Positions 9,533 to 18,773 of a DNA stretch of 64,000 nt are shown piece after piece. Location: positions 124,001 to 188,000 of the forward strand of contig NZ_SCFN01000005.1 of the NCBI RefSeq assembly GCF_004138285.1. The letters are read 5' to 3'. The notes beneath the pieces were generated by a model. The model ran no database searches. It was not told where the DNA came from and was given only the letters and a program-made list of their open reading frames with translations. This DNA is from Gottfriedia acidiceleris. GTDB lineage: Bacteria; Bacillota; Bacilli; Bacillales; Bacillaceae_G. Position numbers and translations under genes: made by a program. The number at the start of each line of letters is the position of its first letter. Position 1 is the first letter of the stretch.

Positions 9533-10075
9533 ATGTTTAACAAATTAAAAAAAATGTTCGGTTTAGAGGAAGAACAACAACAACAAGGATCTGCACCTGT
9601 AACTAAAGAAGCAGCTAAGGAAGTTGTCATTAAAGCGCCATTAACTGGAGAGATACATCCACTATCTGAAGTACCAGATCCTGTATTTGCAGAAAAAATG
9701 ATGGGTGATGGTTTTGCTATTACACCTTCAGAAGGTGTTGTAGTAGCTCCTTTTGATGGAGAAATCGTACAAGTATTCCACACTAAACATGCTATTGGAA
9801 TTCGTTCAAAAGAAGGTGTTGAAATCTTAATTCACGTTGGCCTAGAAACAGTAAAACTAAATGGTGAAGGTTTCGATGCTCATGTAACAGAGGGTCAAAA
9901 TGTTAATGCTGGAGATCATTTATTAACATTCAATATCGACTATATAAAAGAAAATGCAAAAAGCACAATTACTCCAGTTATCTTTACAAATGGAGATGCG
10001 CTAGAAAATATTAAAGTTACAGCAACTGGCCCAATTCAAAAAGGTTCAGACGCAGCTGTTGCTACATTAAAATAA
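9533..10075 (+). CDS. PTS glucose-type IIA protein (stand-alone)
   Basis: A 180-residue soluble IIA(Glc) domain preceded by a flexible Q-rich linker (residues 11-30). The two active-site histidines are visible: H86 in FHTKHAIGI and H101, the phosphorylated one, in ILIHVGLETVKLNGEGF. It receives phosphate from HPr and passes it to a IIB domain elsewhere; similar stand-alone proteins exist in bacilli (YpqE type) and can serve IICB permeases lacking their own IIA, including the trehalose permease. ATG 9533 is favoured by AAGGTGAG at 9521-9527; an in-frame GTG at 9524 lies inside that site. Confidence 0.92.
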   Translation: MFNKLKKMFGLEEEQQQQGSAPVTKEAAKEVVIKAPLTGEIHPLSEVPDPVFAEKMMGDGFAITPSEGVVVAPFDGEIVQVFHTKHAIGIRSKEGVEILIHVGLETVKLNGEGFDAHVTEGQNVNAGDHLLTFNIDYIKENAKSTITPVIFTNGDALENIKVTATGPIQKGSDAAVATLK

Positions 10076-10102
10076 AAAAATAGCCCTAGGGCTATTTTTT
10101 TT
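10073..10102. terminator. Bidirectional terminator
   Basis: A symmetrical A/T-flanked hairpin centred on GCCCTAGGGC lies between the convergent IIA and acyltransferase genes. Confidence 0.85.
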
Positions 10103-11150
10103 ATGCAGTTCTTACTTTTAAATGTTGTTTTCGTTTTACATTTAAACCAATGAACAACGGTTTTATAGTAGGTTGTGATTCAATAATAAATTTCTTCGCG
10201 ATCATAGGCACAGCTAAACCAATCATTGTGTACAATAACGGTCCATAATCGAAAAACTGTGAAAAAACAGCATTTGCAAAAATATGGATGTACATAATTG
10301 TTAATGATTCTTTACCAAATATTGTGCAAGGCTGAATAAATTGTAGTTTTGCTAGCTTTTGACATAAATAAAGTACGGCAATCGTCATTGTTATTGGAAT
10401 TAAAGCATCTAAAAATAGATGGTTATATCTTAAATATTTAAGACTTAGATGATAGTCTAATTTATTCAATTCATATAAGGTCATATAACCGATGCTAAGC
10501 GTAATACATGATATTCCAAGGATGTTAGAAATTGACGTAATCAATTTTTTTGTAAAGAATCCTAACCCTAAAAAGAAAATAGCTAGTAGAGCAACATCCA
10601 TATTCCAAGGAATCGAAATTTGATTAAAGGTATTTTTACCAATTTGTGGAATTAATTTAATTGTTTCAAAATGTGCAAGCAAATAGCATGCAATTACGAT
10701 GCATAGACGGGTACTATTCTTTTTAAAGTATAAACAGATTAACGCAAATAATATTTGTGTAATAAATAAACATGTCACATACCAAAATACGCCATGGACT
10801 CCTGTAATAAATCTACCACCAATTAACAATGAAAAGACTTCTTTTGATAAATTTGATTGGTTAATGGTTCCGTCTATTACCTCAATTGTCACGTTATATA
10901 AACTAAATAAAACTAAATACGTACAGTAGGGTACAAGCAATCTACATGTTAGTTTTTTTATAAAAAATTTGAGTTCATTTATTGAATTGACCGGTTTAAA
11001 TAAATAGCCACTAATAATAAAAAATAGAGGCATATGGAACCAGTAAATAAATGTAATAGAATTCGGACCTTCTGTAGAATGACCATAAACAACCAAAAAA
11101 ATGCCGATCATTTTGGCAACATCCAACCATTTTTCACGTTCTATTTTCAT
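10101..11150 (-). CDS. Acyltransferase 3 family membrane protein
   Basis: The protein has about ten hydrophobic segments over 349 residues. It starts with the acyltransferase-3 signature (REKWLDVAKMIGIFLVVYGHS, then FIYWFHMPLFFIISGYLF), including the conserved histidines. Relatives are fucose 4-O-acetylase-like enzymes and O-acetylate cell-surface sugars, using an acyl donor from the cytoplasm. The acceptor cannot be told from sequence, and no polysaccharide cluster is adjacent. It ends next to the shared terminator with the IIA gene. Confidence 0.85.
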   Translation of the reverse strand: MKIEREKWLDVAKMIGIFLVVYGHSTEGPNSITFIYWFHMPLFFIISGYLFKPVNSINELKFFIKKLTCRLLVPYCTYLVLFSLYNVTIEVIDGTINQSNLSKEVFSLLIGGRFITGVHGVFWYVTCLFITQILFALICLYFKKNSTRLCIVIACYLLAHFETIKLIPQIGKNTFNQISIPWNMDVALLAIFFLGLGFFTKKLITSISNILGISCITLSIGYMTLYELNKLDYHLSLKYLRYNHLFLDALIPITMTIAVLYLCQKLAKLQFIQPCTIFGKESLTIMYIHIFANAVFSQFFDYGPLLYTMIGLAVPMIAKKFIIESQPTIKPLFIGLNVKRKQHLKVRTA

Positions 11151-11509
11151 TTTATCACCTTGTTTTTATGGCTCGCTTAAAGTAAAAAACTTCAAATCAT
11201 AGCCAATTTTTTTTAATAGTGTCCAACATATTGTAACTGATGAGTATTACAAAGTGACAACATGGACGTTACAATCAAGTTATAAAATGTAAATGAATAT
11301 TTCATAAATGCTACAAATAAGTTCGGACATTAAGTGTAGCACCGGATGATACGTGTTGGTAAAAAATGTAAATTTTTATTAAAAATTATTAATAATCAGT
11401 TCTTTCGACAAATAAATTATGTTTAGCATTATATACTTAGCAGGCTGAAATATAAAAGATAATACACTTTTTAAATAATCATTTAATTAGTCGAGGTGAA
11501 GGAAAAACA
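11151..11509. other. Divergent intergenic region
   Basis: It holds the promoters of the acyltransferase and ABC-exporter genes. I saw no strong -35/-10 pair, no clear operator palindrome and no open frame. Confidence 0.45.
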
Positions 11510-12430
11510 ATGGGCTCAATTATTAAAGTTGAAAATCTTAAAAAGAGATATGGAGATTTTTACGCTGTAAATGGAATTAGTTTTGAAGTTGAAAAAGGTG
11601 AAGTATTTGGATTACTCGGTCCAAATGGAGCTGGTAAATCTACGACAATGGAAATGCTTGTAGGATTAAGAAAACCAGATGAAGGTACGGCTACTATTGC
11701 AGGACATGTGATCGGTAAAGACTCATATAAAATCAAACAAGAGATTGGAATACAACTCCAATCAACATCGTTATTTGAACTGTTAAAAGTAAAGGAAATC
11801 ATTGAAATGTATGCAAGCTTTTATCCAAGTCATATTCCGATTCAACCGTTAATCGATGAAATGCTTTTATCTGAAAAACAAAATAGTCTAGTAAAAGGAT
11901 TATCAGGGGGACAAAAGCAGCGTTTAGCGATTGCGTTAGCATTAATTCATGATCCACAAATCATATTTTTAGATGAGCCAACTACAGGACTTGATCCACA
12001 AGCTCGTAGAACGTTGTGGGATATCATTTTAAAACTAAAAGAACGAGGTAAAACAGTAGTTTTATCAACCCACTACATGGATGAGGCTCATGTACTAGCT
12101 GATCGCATAGGTATCATGGATAAAGGCAAATTAATTGCGCTTGATACACCGAACAACCTAGTTAGTTCAATTTCTGCAGAGAGTGCGATTGAATTTAAGA
12201 CAAAACTACCAGAGCAAGAAGAAAAGTTCTCACATTTAGACAATGTAATGAATGTCGTGATTAATCATGATTTCGTAACATTATATACTCGTAACTTACA
12301 AGCTTCATTAATGGCCTTACTTGAGTATACAAAAGAACAAGATATGAAGATTTCGGATTTATCGACTAGAACTGCGACTCTTGAGGACGTATTTTTACAT
12401 ATGACTGGAAGGGGGTTACGTGAAGAATGA
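11510..12430 (+). CDS. ABC transporter ATP-binding protein (drug/antibiotic exporter type)
   Basis: A single nucleotide-binding domain of 306 residues: Walker A GPNGAGKST at 37-45, signature LSGGQKQR, Walker B IIFLDEPTTGLDP and the H-loop STHYMDEA. The C-terminal 80 residues are the extension seen in DrrA/CcmA-type exporters, ending TLEDVFLHMTGRGLR. It powers the ABC-2 permease encoded by the next gene, whose start codon overlaps this stop (ATGA). Substrate unknown; families of this type export drugs, lipids or peptides. Confidence 0.9.
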   Translation: MGSIIKVENLKKRYGDFYAVNGISFEVEKGEVFGLLGPNGAGKSTTMEMLVGLRKPDEGTATIAGHVIGKDSYKIKQEIGIQLQSTSLFELLKVKEIIEMYASFYPSHIPIQPLIDEMLLSEKQNSLVKGLSGGQKQRLAIALALIHDPQIIFLDEPTTGLDPQARRTLWDIILKLKERGKTVVLSTHYMDEAHVLADRIGIMDKGKLIALDTPNNLVSSISAESAIEFKTKLPEQEEKFSHLDNVMNVVINHDFVTLYTRNLQASLMALLEYTKEQDMKISDLSTRTATLEDVFLHMTGRGLREE

Positions 12431-13524
12431 AGGCTTATTATCAATTGACTTTAGCGCAACTCCGGATTTATGTACGTAATCGTCAAGCACTAATTTGGAC
12501 ACTATTATTTCCTTTTTTCTTTATGATTATTTTTGGATTAATGTTTAATGATGGGAATACAACTAGTTATTCAGTAAACCTAATTGATTATGACAACAGT
12601 CAAGTAAGTAAACAAATTACAACTGTTTTAGATAAACAAAAATCGCTTAAAATTCATAAAAAAACAAATGAATTAAAGTCTAGGAAATTATTATCTGATG
12701 GTAAAACTGATTTTGTAATCGTCATTAACAAAGGATTTCAAAATCAAGTTACATCCAAACAACAATCCGCTCCTGCACAAATAAAAGTACTTTATAATGA
12801 AAGTAATGCGGGCCAGCTTCAAGGTGGAATAGCAACGATTACAGCATATGTTGATGCCGCTAGTAAACAAATGGCAGGGTATACACCTAAAATCGTAACA
12901 GACTTTAAAGGTGTAGCTGGAATTACTCTTTCATATTTAGATTTTTTAGTGCCTGGGATTATTGCAATGCAAATTATGAATAATAATATGAATGGTGTCG
13001 CAGGACAAATTGCGTCTTGGAGAGAACGAGGCGTTTTAAGACGAATGCAAGGCACCACATTAAGAGCATCAACGTTTATTGCCGCGCAAATTACAGCAAG
13101 GCTAATCTTGAATAGCTTACAAGCCATCTTAACAATCCTAATTGGCTATTTTGGATTCGATGTAAGTATTCGCGGATCATTCCTATTAGTAGTATTGTTT
13201 GTAGTATTAGGTACATTAACATTTATGAGCATTGGATTTATAATAGCAAGTTTAGCGAAAAGTCCAGAAAGTGCTGGACCAATTGCAGGCTTCATTTCAT
13301 TCCCACTTATGTTTTTAGGTGGAGTATTTTTCCCTGTAAATAATATGCCCGAATATTTACAACCGATTATAAAGACGATTCCAATTACGCACTTATCAAC
13401 TGCAATGCGTGACATCATGAATGTCGGAGCATCATTTGGAGATTTACTTCCAGATTTCGGCTGGTTATGTGTCTGGATGGTCGTAAGCTTCTTAATCGCT
13501 GCACGTACTTTTAGATGGGAGTAA
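12427..13524 (+). CDS. ABC-2 type exporter permease
   Basis: The 365-residue protein has one N-terminal membrane helix (FPFFFMIIFGLMF), an extracytoplasmic domain of about 140 residues, and five more helices toward the C terminus. The family segment WRERGVLRRMQGT precedes the core, and the later MFLGGVFFP and PITHLSTAMRDIM are typical of ABC-2 permeases. Translation is coupled to the ATPase gene by a 4-base overlap, so the two form one exporter. Confidence 0.9.
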   Translation: MKAYYQLTLAQLRIYVRNRQALIWTLLFPFFFMIIFGLMFNDGNTTSYSVNLIDYDNSQVSKQITTVLDKQKSLKIHKKTNELKSRKLLSDGKTDFVIVINKGFQNQVTSKQQSAPAQIKVLYNESNAGQLQGGIATITAYVDAASKQMAGYTPKIVTDFKGVAGITLSYLDFLVPGIIAMQIMNNNMNGVAGQIASWRERGVLRRMQGTTLRASTFIAAQITARLILNSLQAILTILIGYFGFDVSIRGSFLLVVLFVVLGTLTFMSIGFIIASLAKSPESAGPIAGFISFPLMFLGGVFFPVNNMPEYLQPIIKTIPITHLSTAMRDIMNVGASFGDLLPDFGWLCVWMVVSFLIAARTFRWE

Positions 13525-13558
13525 GGGCAGAAACTAGATAATGAATTTTGCAGAAAAA

Positions 13559-13588
13559 ACTTTCGCTAATTTGGTGAAAGTCTTTTTT
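13559..13588 (+). terminator. Terminator after the ABC exporter
   Basis: ACTTTCGC (13559-13566) pairs with GTGAAAGT-type DNA ending at 13581 (one G-T pair), followed by CTTTTTT. Confidence 0.8.
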
Positions 13589-13691
13589 ATTTTCCCAGTT
13601 CTTTATCCCGACTCTTCCATTCCTGCCTTTAAGAATAGTTATGCATTATTTATTGCATACTATTTAAAAATTAAGATTAGGTGAGTTATAG

Positions 13692-15839
13692 GTGAGTTCA
13701 ATATTTGAAATCTATTTTCGTGATATAAAGCGGGTTATAACAAATTGGGCTGCATTGATGATTATCATTGGATTAATTATCATGCCCTCAATGTATGCAT
13801 GGTTTAATATAAAGGCTTCTTGGGATCCGTACGGCAATACAAAGGGCTTAAAAATCGCAATAGTAAATGAGGATCGTGGTGCTACTGTCTTAAACAATAA
13901 AATTAATATCGGAAACGAAGTAATACATTCTTTAAAACAAAATCCTTCTTTAGGCTGGAGATTTACAAGTAAGCAAGTCGCAAATGAAGGGGTTAAACAA
14001 GGAAAATATTACGCTAGTATTTTAATACCGAATGATTTTTCAAATAAAATTAGCACAGTTTTAACAGATCATCCTCAAAAACCTGAACTAGTTTATCAAG
14101 TTAATGAAAAGCTAAATATTGTTGCGCCGAATTATACTGAAAAAGGTGCAACAAGTATTGCGAGTGAGATTACAAAGAAATTTGAAAAGACCGTAAGTAA
14201 GGAAGTATTGCAGGAGTTTAATAAAATAGGAATTGATTTACAAGCAAATTTACCTGAAATAAAAAAATTTGAGCAAATGGTTTTTAAGCTTGAAAAAGAT
14301 TTACCCGAAATAAAAACAACTGTGAATACAGCCTTAAATGACTATAAAAAAGTACAAAGCGTTATTCAAACTACAAAAAAAGACATGGAATTGATTAATA
14401 ACATCGTAGCAAATGGTGAAAAATTAACGGCTAGTTTAAGTGGGTTTTTTAATCAAATTAACCAAGCAGTTCAAGATTCAACTCCACTTATTAAAGAGAC
14501 ACTTAACCTACTCCAGAACCAGTCTGCTGTGATACAAAGCACATTATCACAATTACAGAATCAAACGATTAGTCAAGACGAATCCATGAGGCTATCAAAT
14601 GAAATCGGAAAAATACTACCGAATTTAAGAAATATGGTTTCTTCTTTAAATCAAGTTCTTCAATCGTTTAATAGCTTAGGTACTACAGCAGATTTTAGTA
14701 AAAATATTAGTGCAATAAAAGATCTAGAAGCAGATTTAATCACAATTCAAAATGAGAATGCTCAATTGAAAAGTGCAATACAAAGCGGAAACGACCTACC
14801 GAATGATTTACTTCAAAAAATGAATGAGAGCGCGGCAAGTATAAATAACAAGATAAACAGTTTAACTGGAAATTTTGATCAAGATTTAGCGCCAAAAATA
14901 AGTGAAGCTTCAAGATTGGTGAATGAATCAATAAAAAATACCCAGACTGTTTTAGCTGATGCAAAAACGAGTATACCTACAATAAAAGGTGTACTCCAAG
15001 ACACATCAAATTTATTAGCAACGAAGAAGGGGGATATACAACAATTAGTAAATGAGTTACCAATAATGGAAGCGAAAATAAAAAAAATAGCTAATGAGAT
15101 TAGAAAGGCTAAAGAAAAAGGAAGCATAGAAGATCTAATTAATTTTCTACGAACAGATATAGAAAAGGTAAGTGACTTTTATTCCAGCCCAATCGCAATA
15201 AAAAAGGAGCGGATGTTTCCAATACCGAATTATGGTACAGGTTTGACCCCTTTTTATACAACATTGTCGTTATGGGTAGGAGCTTTATTAATGGTATCGT
15301 TATTAACTACAGAAGTTCATGAAGAAAAGCCATATAAAAGTAGAGAAGTTTATTTTGGAAGACTATTGACCTTTATTACTATTGGGGTATTACAGACATT
15401 AGTGGTGACTATTGGTAACTTCCTGATACTAGGTACTTATGCAGCAAGTAAAGGTTATTTTATCTTATTTGCACTATTGATTAGCATTGTATTTACGTTT
15501 ATTGTTTATACGCTTGTTTCGGTTTTCGGAAATATTGGGAAAGGCATCAGTATTATCTTTTTGGTTCTCCAAATTTCTGGGGCGGGAGGAGTTTATCCGA
15601 TTCAAGTAACTCCGCCATTTTTCCAAAAAATAAACCCGTTTTTACCTTTTACATATGCATTAAGCTTGTTAAGGGAGGCGACTGGCGGAATCGTTTGGGA
15701 AACCATTTATAAGGACCTACCAATACTAGTTCTTTTTGTCATCATTGCAATCATAGTGGGGGTTATTCTTAAAGCACCTATTAATAAAAGAGCAAGTAAA
15801 ATTGTGGAGCTTTCCAAGAAGAGTAGACTTATCCATTAG
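13692..15839 (+). CDS. YhgE/Pip family membrane protein
   Basis: The 715-residue protein has one N-terminal membrane helix (ALMIIIGLIIMPSMYAWFNI), a long outside region (about 45-500) rich in heptad-like coiled-coil sequence, and about five to six membrane helices in the last 200 residues. This is the YhgE/phage-infection-protein layout, related to ABC-2 permeases; some members are phage receptors or parts of secretion machines. It probably works with, or is coregulated with, the exporter upstream, but a terminator lies between. The start is GTG 13692, with AGGTGAG ending 6 bases before it. Confidence 0.85.
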   Translation: MSSIFEIYFRDIKRVITNWAALMIIIGLIIMPSMYAWFNIKASWDPYGNTKGLKIAIVNEDRGATVLNNKINIGNEVIHSLKQNPSLGWRFTSKQVANEGVKQGKYYASILIPNDFSNKISTVLTDHPQKPELVYQVNEKLNIVAPNYTEKGATSIASEITKKFEKTVSKEVLQEFNKIGIDLQANLPEIKKFEQMVFKLEKDLPEIKTTVNTALNDYKKVQSVIQTTKKDMELINNIVANGEKLTASLSGFFNQINQAVQDSTPLIKETLNLLQNQSAVIQSTLSQLQNQTISQDESMRLSNEIGKILPNLRNMVSSLNQVLQSFNSLGTTADFSKNISAIKDLEADLITIQNENAQLKSAIQSGNDLPNDLLQKMNESAASINNKINSLTGNFDQDLAPKISEASRLVNESIKNTQTVLADAKTSIPTIKGVLQDTSNLLATKKGDIQQLVNELPIMEAKIKKIANEIRKAKEKGSIEDLINFLRTDIEKVSDFYSSPIAIKKERMFPIPNYGTGLTPFYTTLSLWVGALLMVSLLTTEVHEEKPYKSREVYFGRLLTFITIGVLQTLVVTIGNFLILGTYAASKGYFILFALLISIVFTFIVYTLVSVFGNIGKGISIIFLVLQISGAGGVYPIQVTPPFFQKINPFLPFTYALSLLREATGGIVWETIYKDLPILVLFVIIAIIVGVILKAPINKRASKIVELSKKSRLIH

Positions 15840-15948
15840 TCGTTTGAATAAATAAATTCATATAAAAATCATTGAACTGTTTTGCCAAGTGCTATAACAT
15901 AGATAAAAGTTATATCTTCATAGCTATTAGGAGAAGTAGGTGTTTTGT

Positions 15949-16875
15949 ATGAAATTATCAGTTGTTGTATATTGTTATAACAATGGAGAAAATTTTGAGA
16001 GATTTCACGTTAATTTATCAAATACAGTAAAGTTACTTAAAGAAGATTATGAAATTATCTATATAAACGACGGAAGTGATGATGATACACTACTAGCACT
16101 TCAAGTTGTTGCAAATCATAGCAGTCATTTGAAATATATCTCGTTTACTCGCCGCTTCGGAAGAGAGGGAGCAATTTGTGCTGGACTTGAGCATGCAAAA
16201 GGCGATGTAGTCATCCTAATGGATGGAAACTTTGTACATCCACCAAATGTTATTTTAGAGATGATGGATGAATACAAAAAAGGACATAACCATGTAGTTG
16301 CATCAAAAAAATTAGAGAATTCAGTTCTAAAAAAAGCGAAAAAAGGCATTTTGGAGAAGGTCATTAAAAAATTTGTGGATCCTGATATTTTGCAAAACGA
16401 ATCAGACTTTCGTTTGTTAAGTAGAAAAGTAGTGAATGCTATTTTAAGCATGCCAGAATCAAACCGTTATTCAAAAGGTATTTTTAACTGGATTGGTTAC
16501 AAAGTAAAAACGATTGAGTATGAAATAACATCAAGAATCATTAACAAAGAGTCAGAAGTAAAGAGACTAGATTCGATAAAAAGATCCATTGAATATATAT
16601 TGTGTTTCAATACAAGGCCATTGAGGTTGTTAACGAAAGTCGGATTATTATTAATTGGTATAAGTCTTGTAATCTTTATTATTATGAGCTTTAAAGTTCT
16701 TTTAGTTGGAATTAGAATTCCTGGATTATATACGATTTCCAATTTCATTATGTTATTTGGCGGAGTTCAAATCTTGATGATTGGAGTATTAGGCGAATAT
16801 TTAGGTAAGATATATTACGAAACAAAAAGAAGACCCCAATACATTATTGAGGCTTCAAGCTTTGATGAAGATTAA
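15949..16875 (+). CDS. Family 2 glycosyltransferase with two C-terminal membrane helices
   Basis: An N-terminal GT-A domain (LSVVVYCYNNGENF, YINDGSDDDT, RRFGREGAICAGL) is followed by two membrane helices (about 230-250 and 260-285) and a short cytoplasmic tail. This is the shape of GtrB/YkcC-type bactoprenol-phosphate glycosyltransferases. The metal-binding region reads MDGNFVHPP where the family normally has MDADLQDPP, so the second acidic residue is Asn; donor use or activity may be altered. ATG 15949 matches family starts (AGGTG at 15938-15942); GTG 15940 with AGGAG at 15929-15933 is an equally good alternative. Confidence 0.85.
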   Translation: MKLSVVVYCYNNGENFERFHVNLSNTVKLLKEDYEIIYINDGSDDDTLLALQVVANHSSHLKYISFTRRFGREGAICAGLEHAKGDVVILMDGNFVHPPNVILEMMDEYKKGHNHVVASKKLENSVLKKAKKGILEKVIKKFVDPDILQNESDFRLLSRKVVNAILSMPESNRYSKGIFNWIGYKVKTIEYEITSRIINKESEVKRLDSIKRSIEYILCFNTRPLRLLTKVGLLLIGISLVIFIIMSFKVLLVGIRIPGLYTISNFIMLFGGVQILMIGVLGEYLGKIYYETKRRPQYIIEASSFDED

Positions 16876-16897
16876 ATTTTGCGATATGATAAATTTG

Positions 16898-16932
16898 GAA
16901 ATTCGACAAGAATCTTGTCGAATTTCTTTTTT
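16898..16932 (+). terminator. Terminator after the glycosyltransferase
   Basis: A 13-bp perfect stem (16898-16910 with 16914-16926), 3-base loop, then TTTTTT. Confidence 0.92.
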
Positions 16933-16987
16933 CGTTACATAATATTTAAAGATAGAATAATATTTTAATGAAAGCTTGGAGAATAAT

Positions 16988-17971
16988 ATGGGGAATATAT
17001 ATAAAGCTATTCCGGGGGTAGTTCTTTGCCTTATTATTGCACTTATTAGTGAAACACTTTCTTATATATTGCCGGTTGGAGCAGCTACATTTTCAATATT
17101 AATCGGGTTGATTGTCGGTAATACAATACACTTAAAGTCTTATTTTGAAGGCGGTAGAAAGTTTGCAGAAAGTAAATTATTAGAGGTCTCAATATTTTTA
17201 TTAGGAGCAACGATCAGCATTCAAATGATTAGCTTACTAGGATTAAAAGGAATTTTGTTAATCGTGATACAAATGTGTTTAGTCATTATTTTTACGATTT
17301 GGTTAGGCGAAAAATTAGGTTTTGGTTTGAATTTTAGCTATTTAATGGCAAGTGGAAATGCAGTTTGTGGTTCGTCAGCAATTGGCGCAACGGCCCCAGC
17401 TATACAAGCCACTCAAGAAGAAAAGGGACTGGCTGTGACGCTTGTAAATATGATGGGAACAGTCTTAATGTTTATACTGCCTTTAATAGCATCTGTATTA
17501 TATCACTCAGAAACATTGCCGACCTCTGCACTAATCGGAAGTACATTACAATCAGTGGGACAAGTAGTTGCTAGTGGTAGTTTAGTGAATGATGAAGTAA
17601 AGAATTATGCCACTTTATTTAAACTGATTCGCGTAGTTTTTCTAGTTTTTGTAGTTTTTAGCTTATCTACTATAAAAAGAAGACACTTAGCGGAAGATTC
17701 TATTGAAAAAGTAAAAATCCAATTTCCTTGGTATGTAATTGGATTTGTCATCCTTTGTGTTTTTTATAGTTTAGGAGTGCTACCAAGTTGGGCTGCGAAT
17801 ATTTCAAATAAGACTAGTCACTTATTTGAAATTATTGCACTCGATGCAATTGGATTAAATGTAAATATAAAAATGATCATTAAACAAGGGAAGTCTCTTT
17901 CACTTTATGCATTAAGCATCGTAGGTTTTCAAATCATTATCGCAATTTTACTAATTCAAGTAATCTATTAA
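16988..17971 (+). CDS. YeiH family putative sulfate/anion exporter
   Basis: A 327-residue membrane protein with about ten helices. It shows the UPF0324/YeiH signatures IGLIVGN, LLEVSIFLLGATIS, MASGNAVCGSSAIGATAPAI and VTLVNMMGTVLMF. The family is annotated as putative sulfate exporter; experimental support is thin, so the substrate is open. ATG 16988 follows TTGGAG by 6 bases; an in-frame TTG at 16976 lies within that ribosome site. Confidence 0.85.
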   Translation: MGNIYKAIPGVVLCLIIALISETLSYILPVGAATFSILIGLIVGNTIHLKSYFEGGRKFAESKLLEVSIFLLGATISIQMISLLGLKGILLIVIQMCLVIIFTIWLGEKLGFGLNFSYLMASGNAVCGSSAIGATAPAIQATQEEKGLAVTLVNMMGTVLMFILPLIASVLYHSETLPTSALIGSTLQSVGQVVASGSLVNDEVKNYATLFKLIRVVFLVFVVFSLSTIKRRHLAEDSIEKVKIQFPWYVIGFVILCVFYSLGVLPSWAANISNKTSHLFEIIALDAIGLNVNIKMIIKQGKSLSLYALSIVGFQIIIAILLIQVIY

Positions 17972-18047
17972 TAGACGCGAACAACGACAAAAAACAACAA
18001 ATCATATCTATTTCTCGGGAAATTTCGTCAGGAAAGGTGGTATTTCA

Positions 18048-18716
18048 TTGCTTCAACTATCATCAAATTGGAGAGAAAAATTAAAACCAGAGTTTGAAAA
18101 ACCGTATTTTAAAGATTTATTGCAATTTCTTGAGAAAGAATACAAGGAACAAACAATATACCCTGCCAAAGAGCATTTATTTCAGGCTTTAAACGAGTGT
18201 TCATATGAAAATTGTAAAGTAGTGATTATTGGACAAGATCCTTATCATCAGCCAGGTCAAGCGCATGGGTTAAGTTTTTCTGTATTACCGGGAGTAAAAA
18301 TACCGCCTTCTTTAAGAAATATTTATAAGGAGTTAAATAGTGATTTAGGGTTAGAAATACCAACGAGCGGATATTTAAATAATTGGGCAAAGCAGGGGAT
18401 TTTATTATTAAATACTGTTTTAACTGTTCGTGAAGGGGAACCAAATTCCCATAAAAATAAAGGATGGGAACTATTTACGAATACAATCTTATCCGAGTTA
18501 AATAAGCAAGATCGTCCGATTATTTTTGTTCTATGGGGTAAACATGCCCAAGCTAAAGAAGAATTGATTACGAGTAACCACCATGTAATATTAAAAGCTC
18601 ACCATCCAAGTCCATTGTCAGCTAGTAGAGGATTCTTTGGAAGTAAACCATTTTCACAAATTAACCAAAAACTAGTAGAACTTCAACTAGAACCGATTGA
18701 CTGGACAGTAGAGTAG
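18048..18716 (+). CDS. ung: Uracil-DNA glycosylase
   Basis: The 222-residue family 1 enzyme removes uracil from DNA at the start of base excision repair. The water-activating motif IIGQDPYHQPGQAHGLSFSV and the DNA-intercalation motif HHPSPLSASRGF are intact, as is the uracil-binding LLLNTVLTV. It begins with TTG 18048; AAAGGTGG at 18033-18040 gives 7-base spacing and no ATG fits. In B. subtilis ung also sits near ywdI and ywdK, as here. Confidence 0.96.
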   Translation: MLQLSSNWREKLKPEFEKPYFKDLLQFLEKEYKEQTIYPAKEHLFQALNECSYENCKVVIIGQDPYHQPGQAHGLSFSVLPGVKIPPSLRNIYKELNSDLGLEIPTSGYLNNWAKQGILLLNTVLTVREGEPNSHKNKGWELFTNTILSELNKQDRPIIFVLWGKHAQAKEELITSNHHVILKAHHPSPLSASRGFFGSKPFSQINQKLVELQLEPIDWTVE

Positions 18717-18732
18717 TCAATAAATGAGTTTT

Positions 18733-18766
18733 AAAAAAGGGTTGTCTTTTTGGACAACCCTTTTTT
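18733..18766. terminator. Bidirectional terminator (ung / HAD gene)
   Basis: A 14-bp perfect stem (18733-18746 with 18753-18766), A-rich on the left and T-rich on the right, lies between convergent genes. Confidence 0.92.
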
Positions 18767-18773
18767 GTATTTA

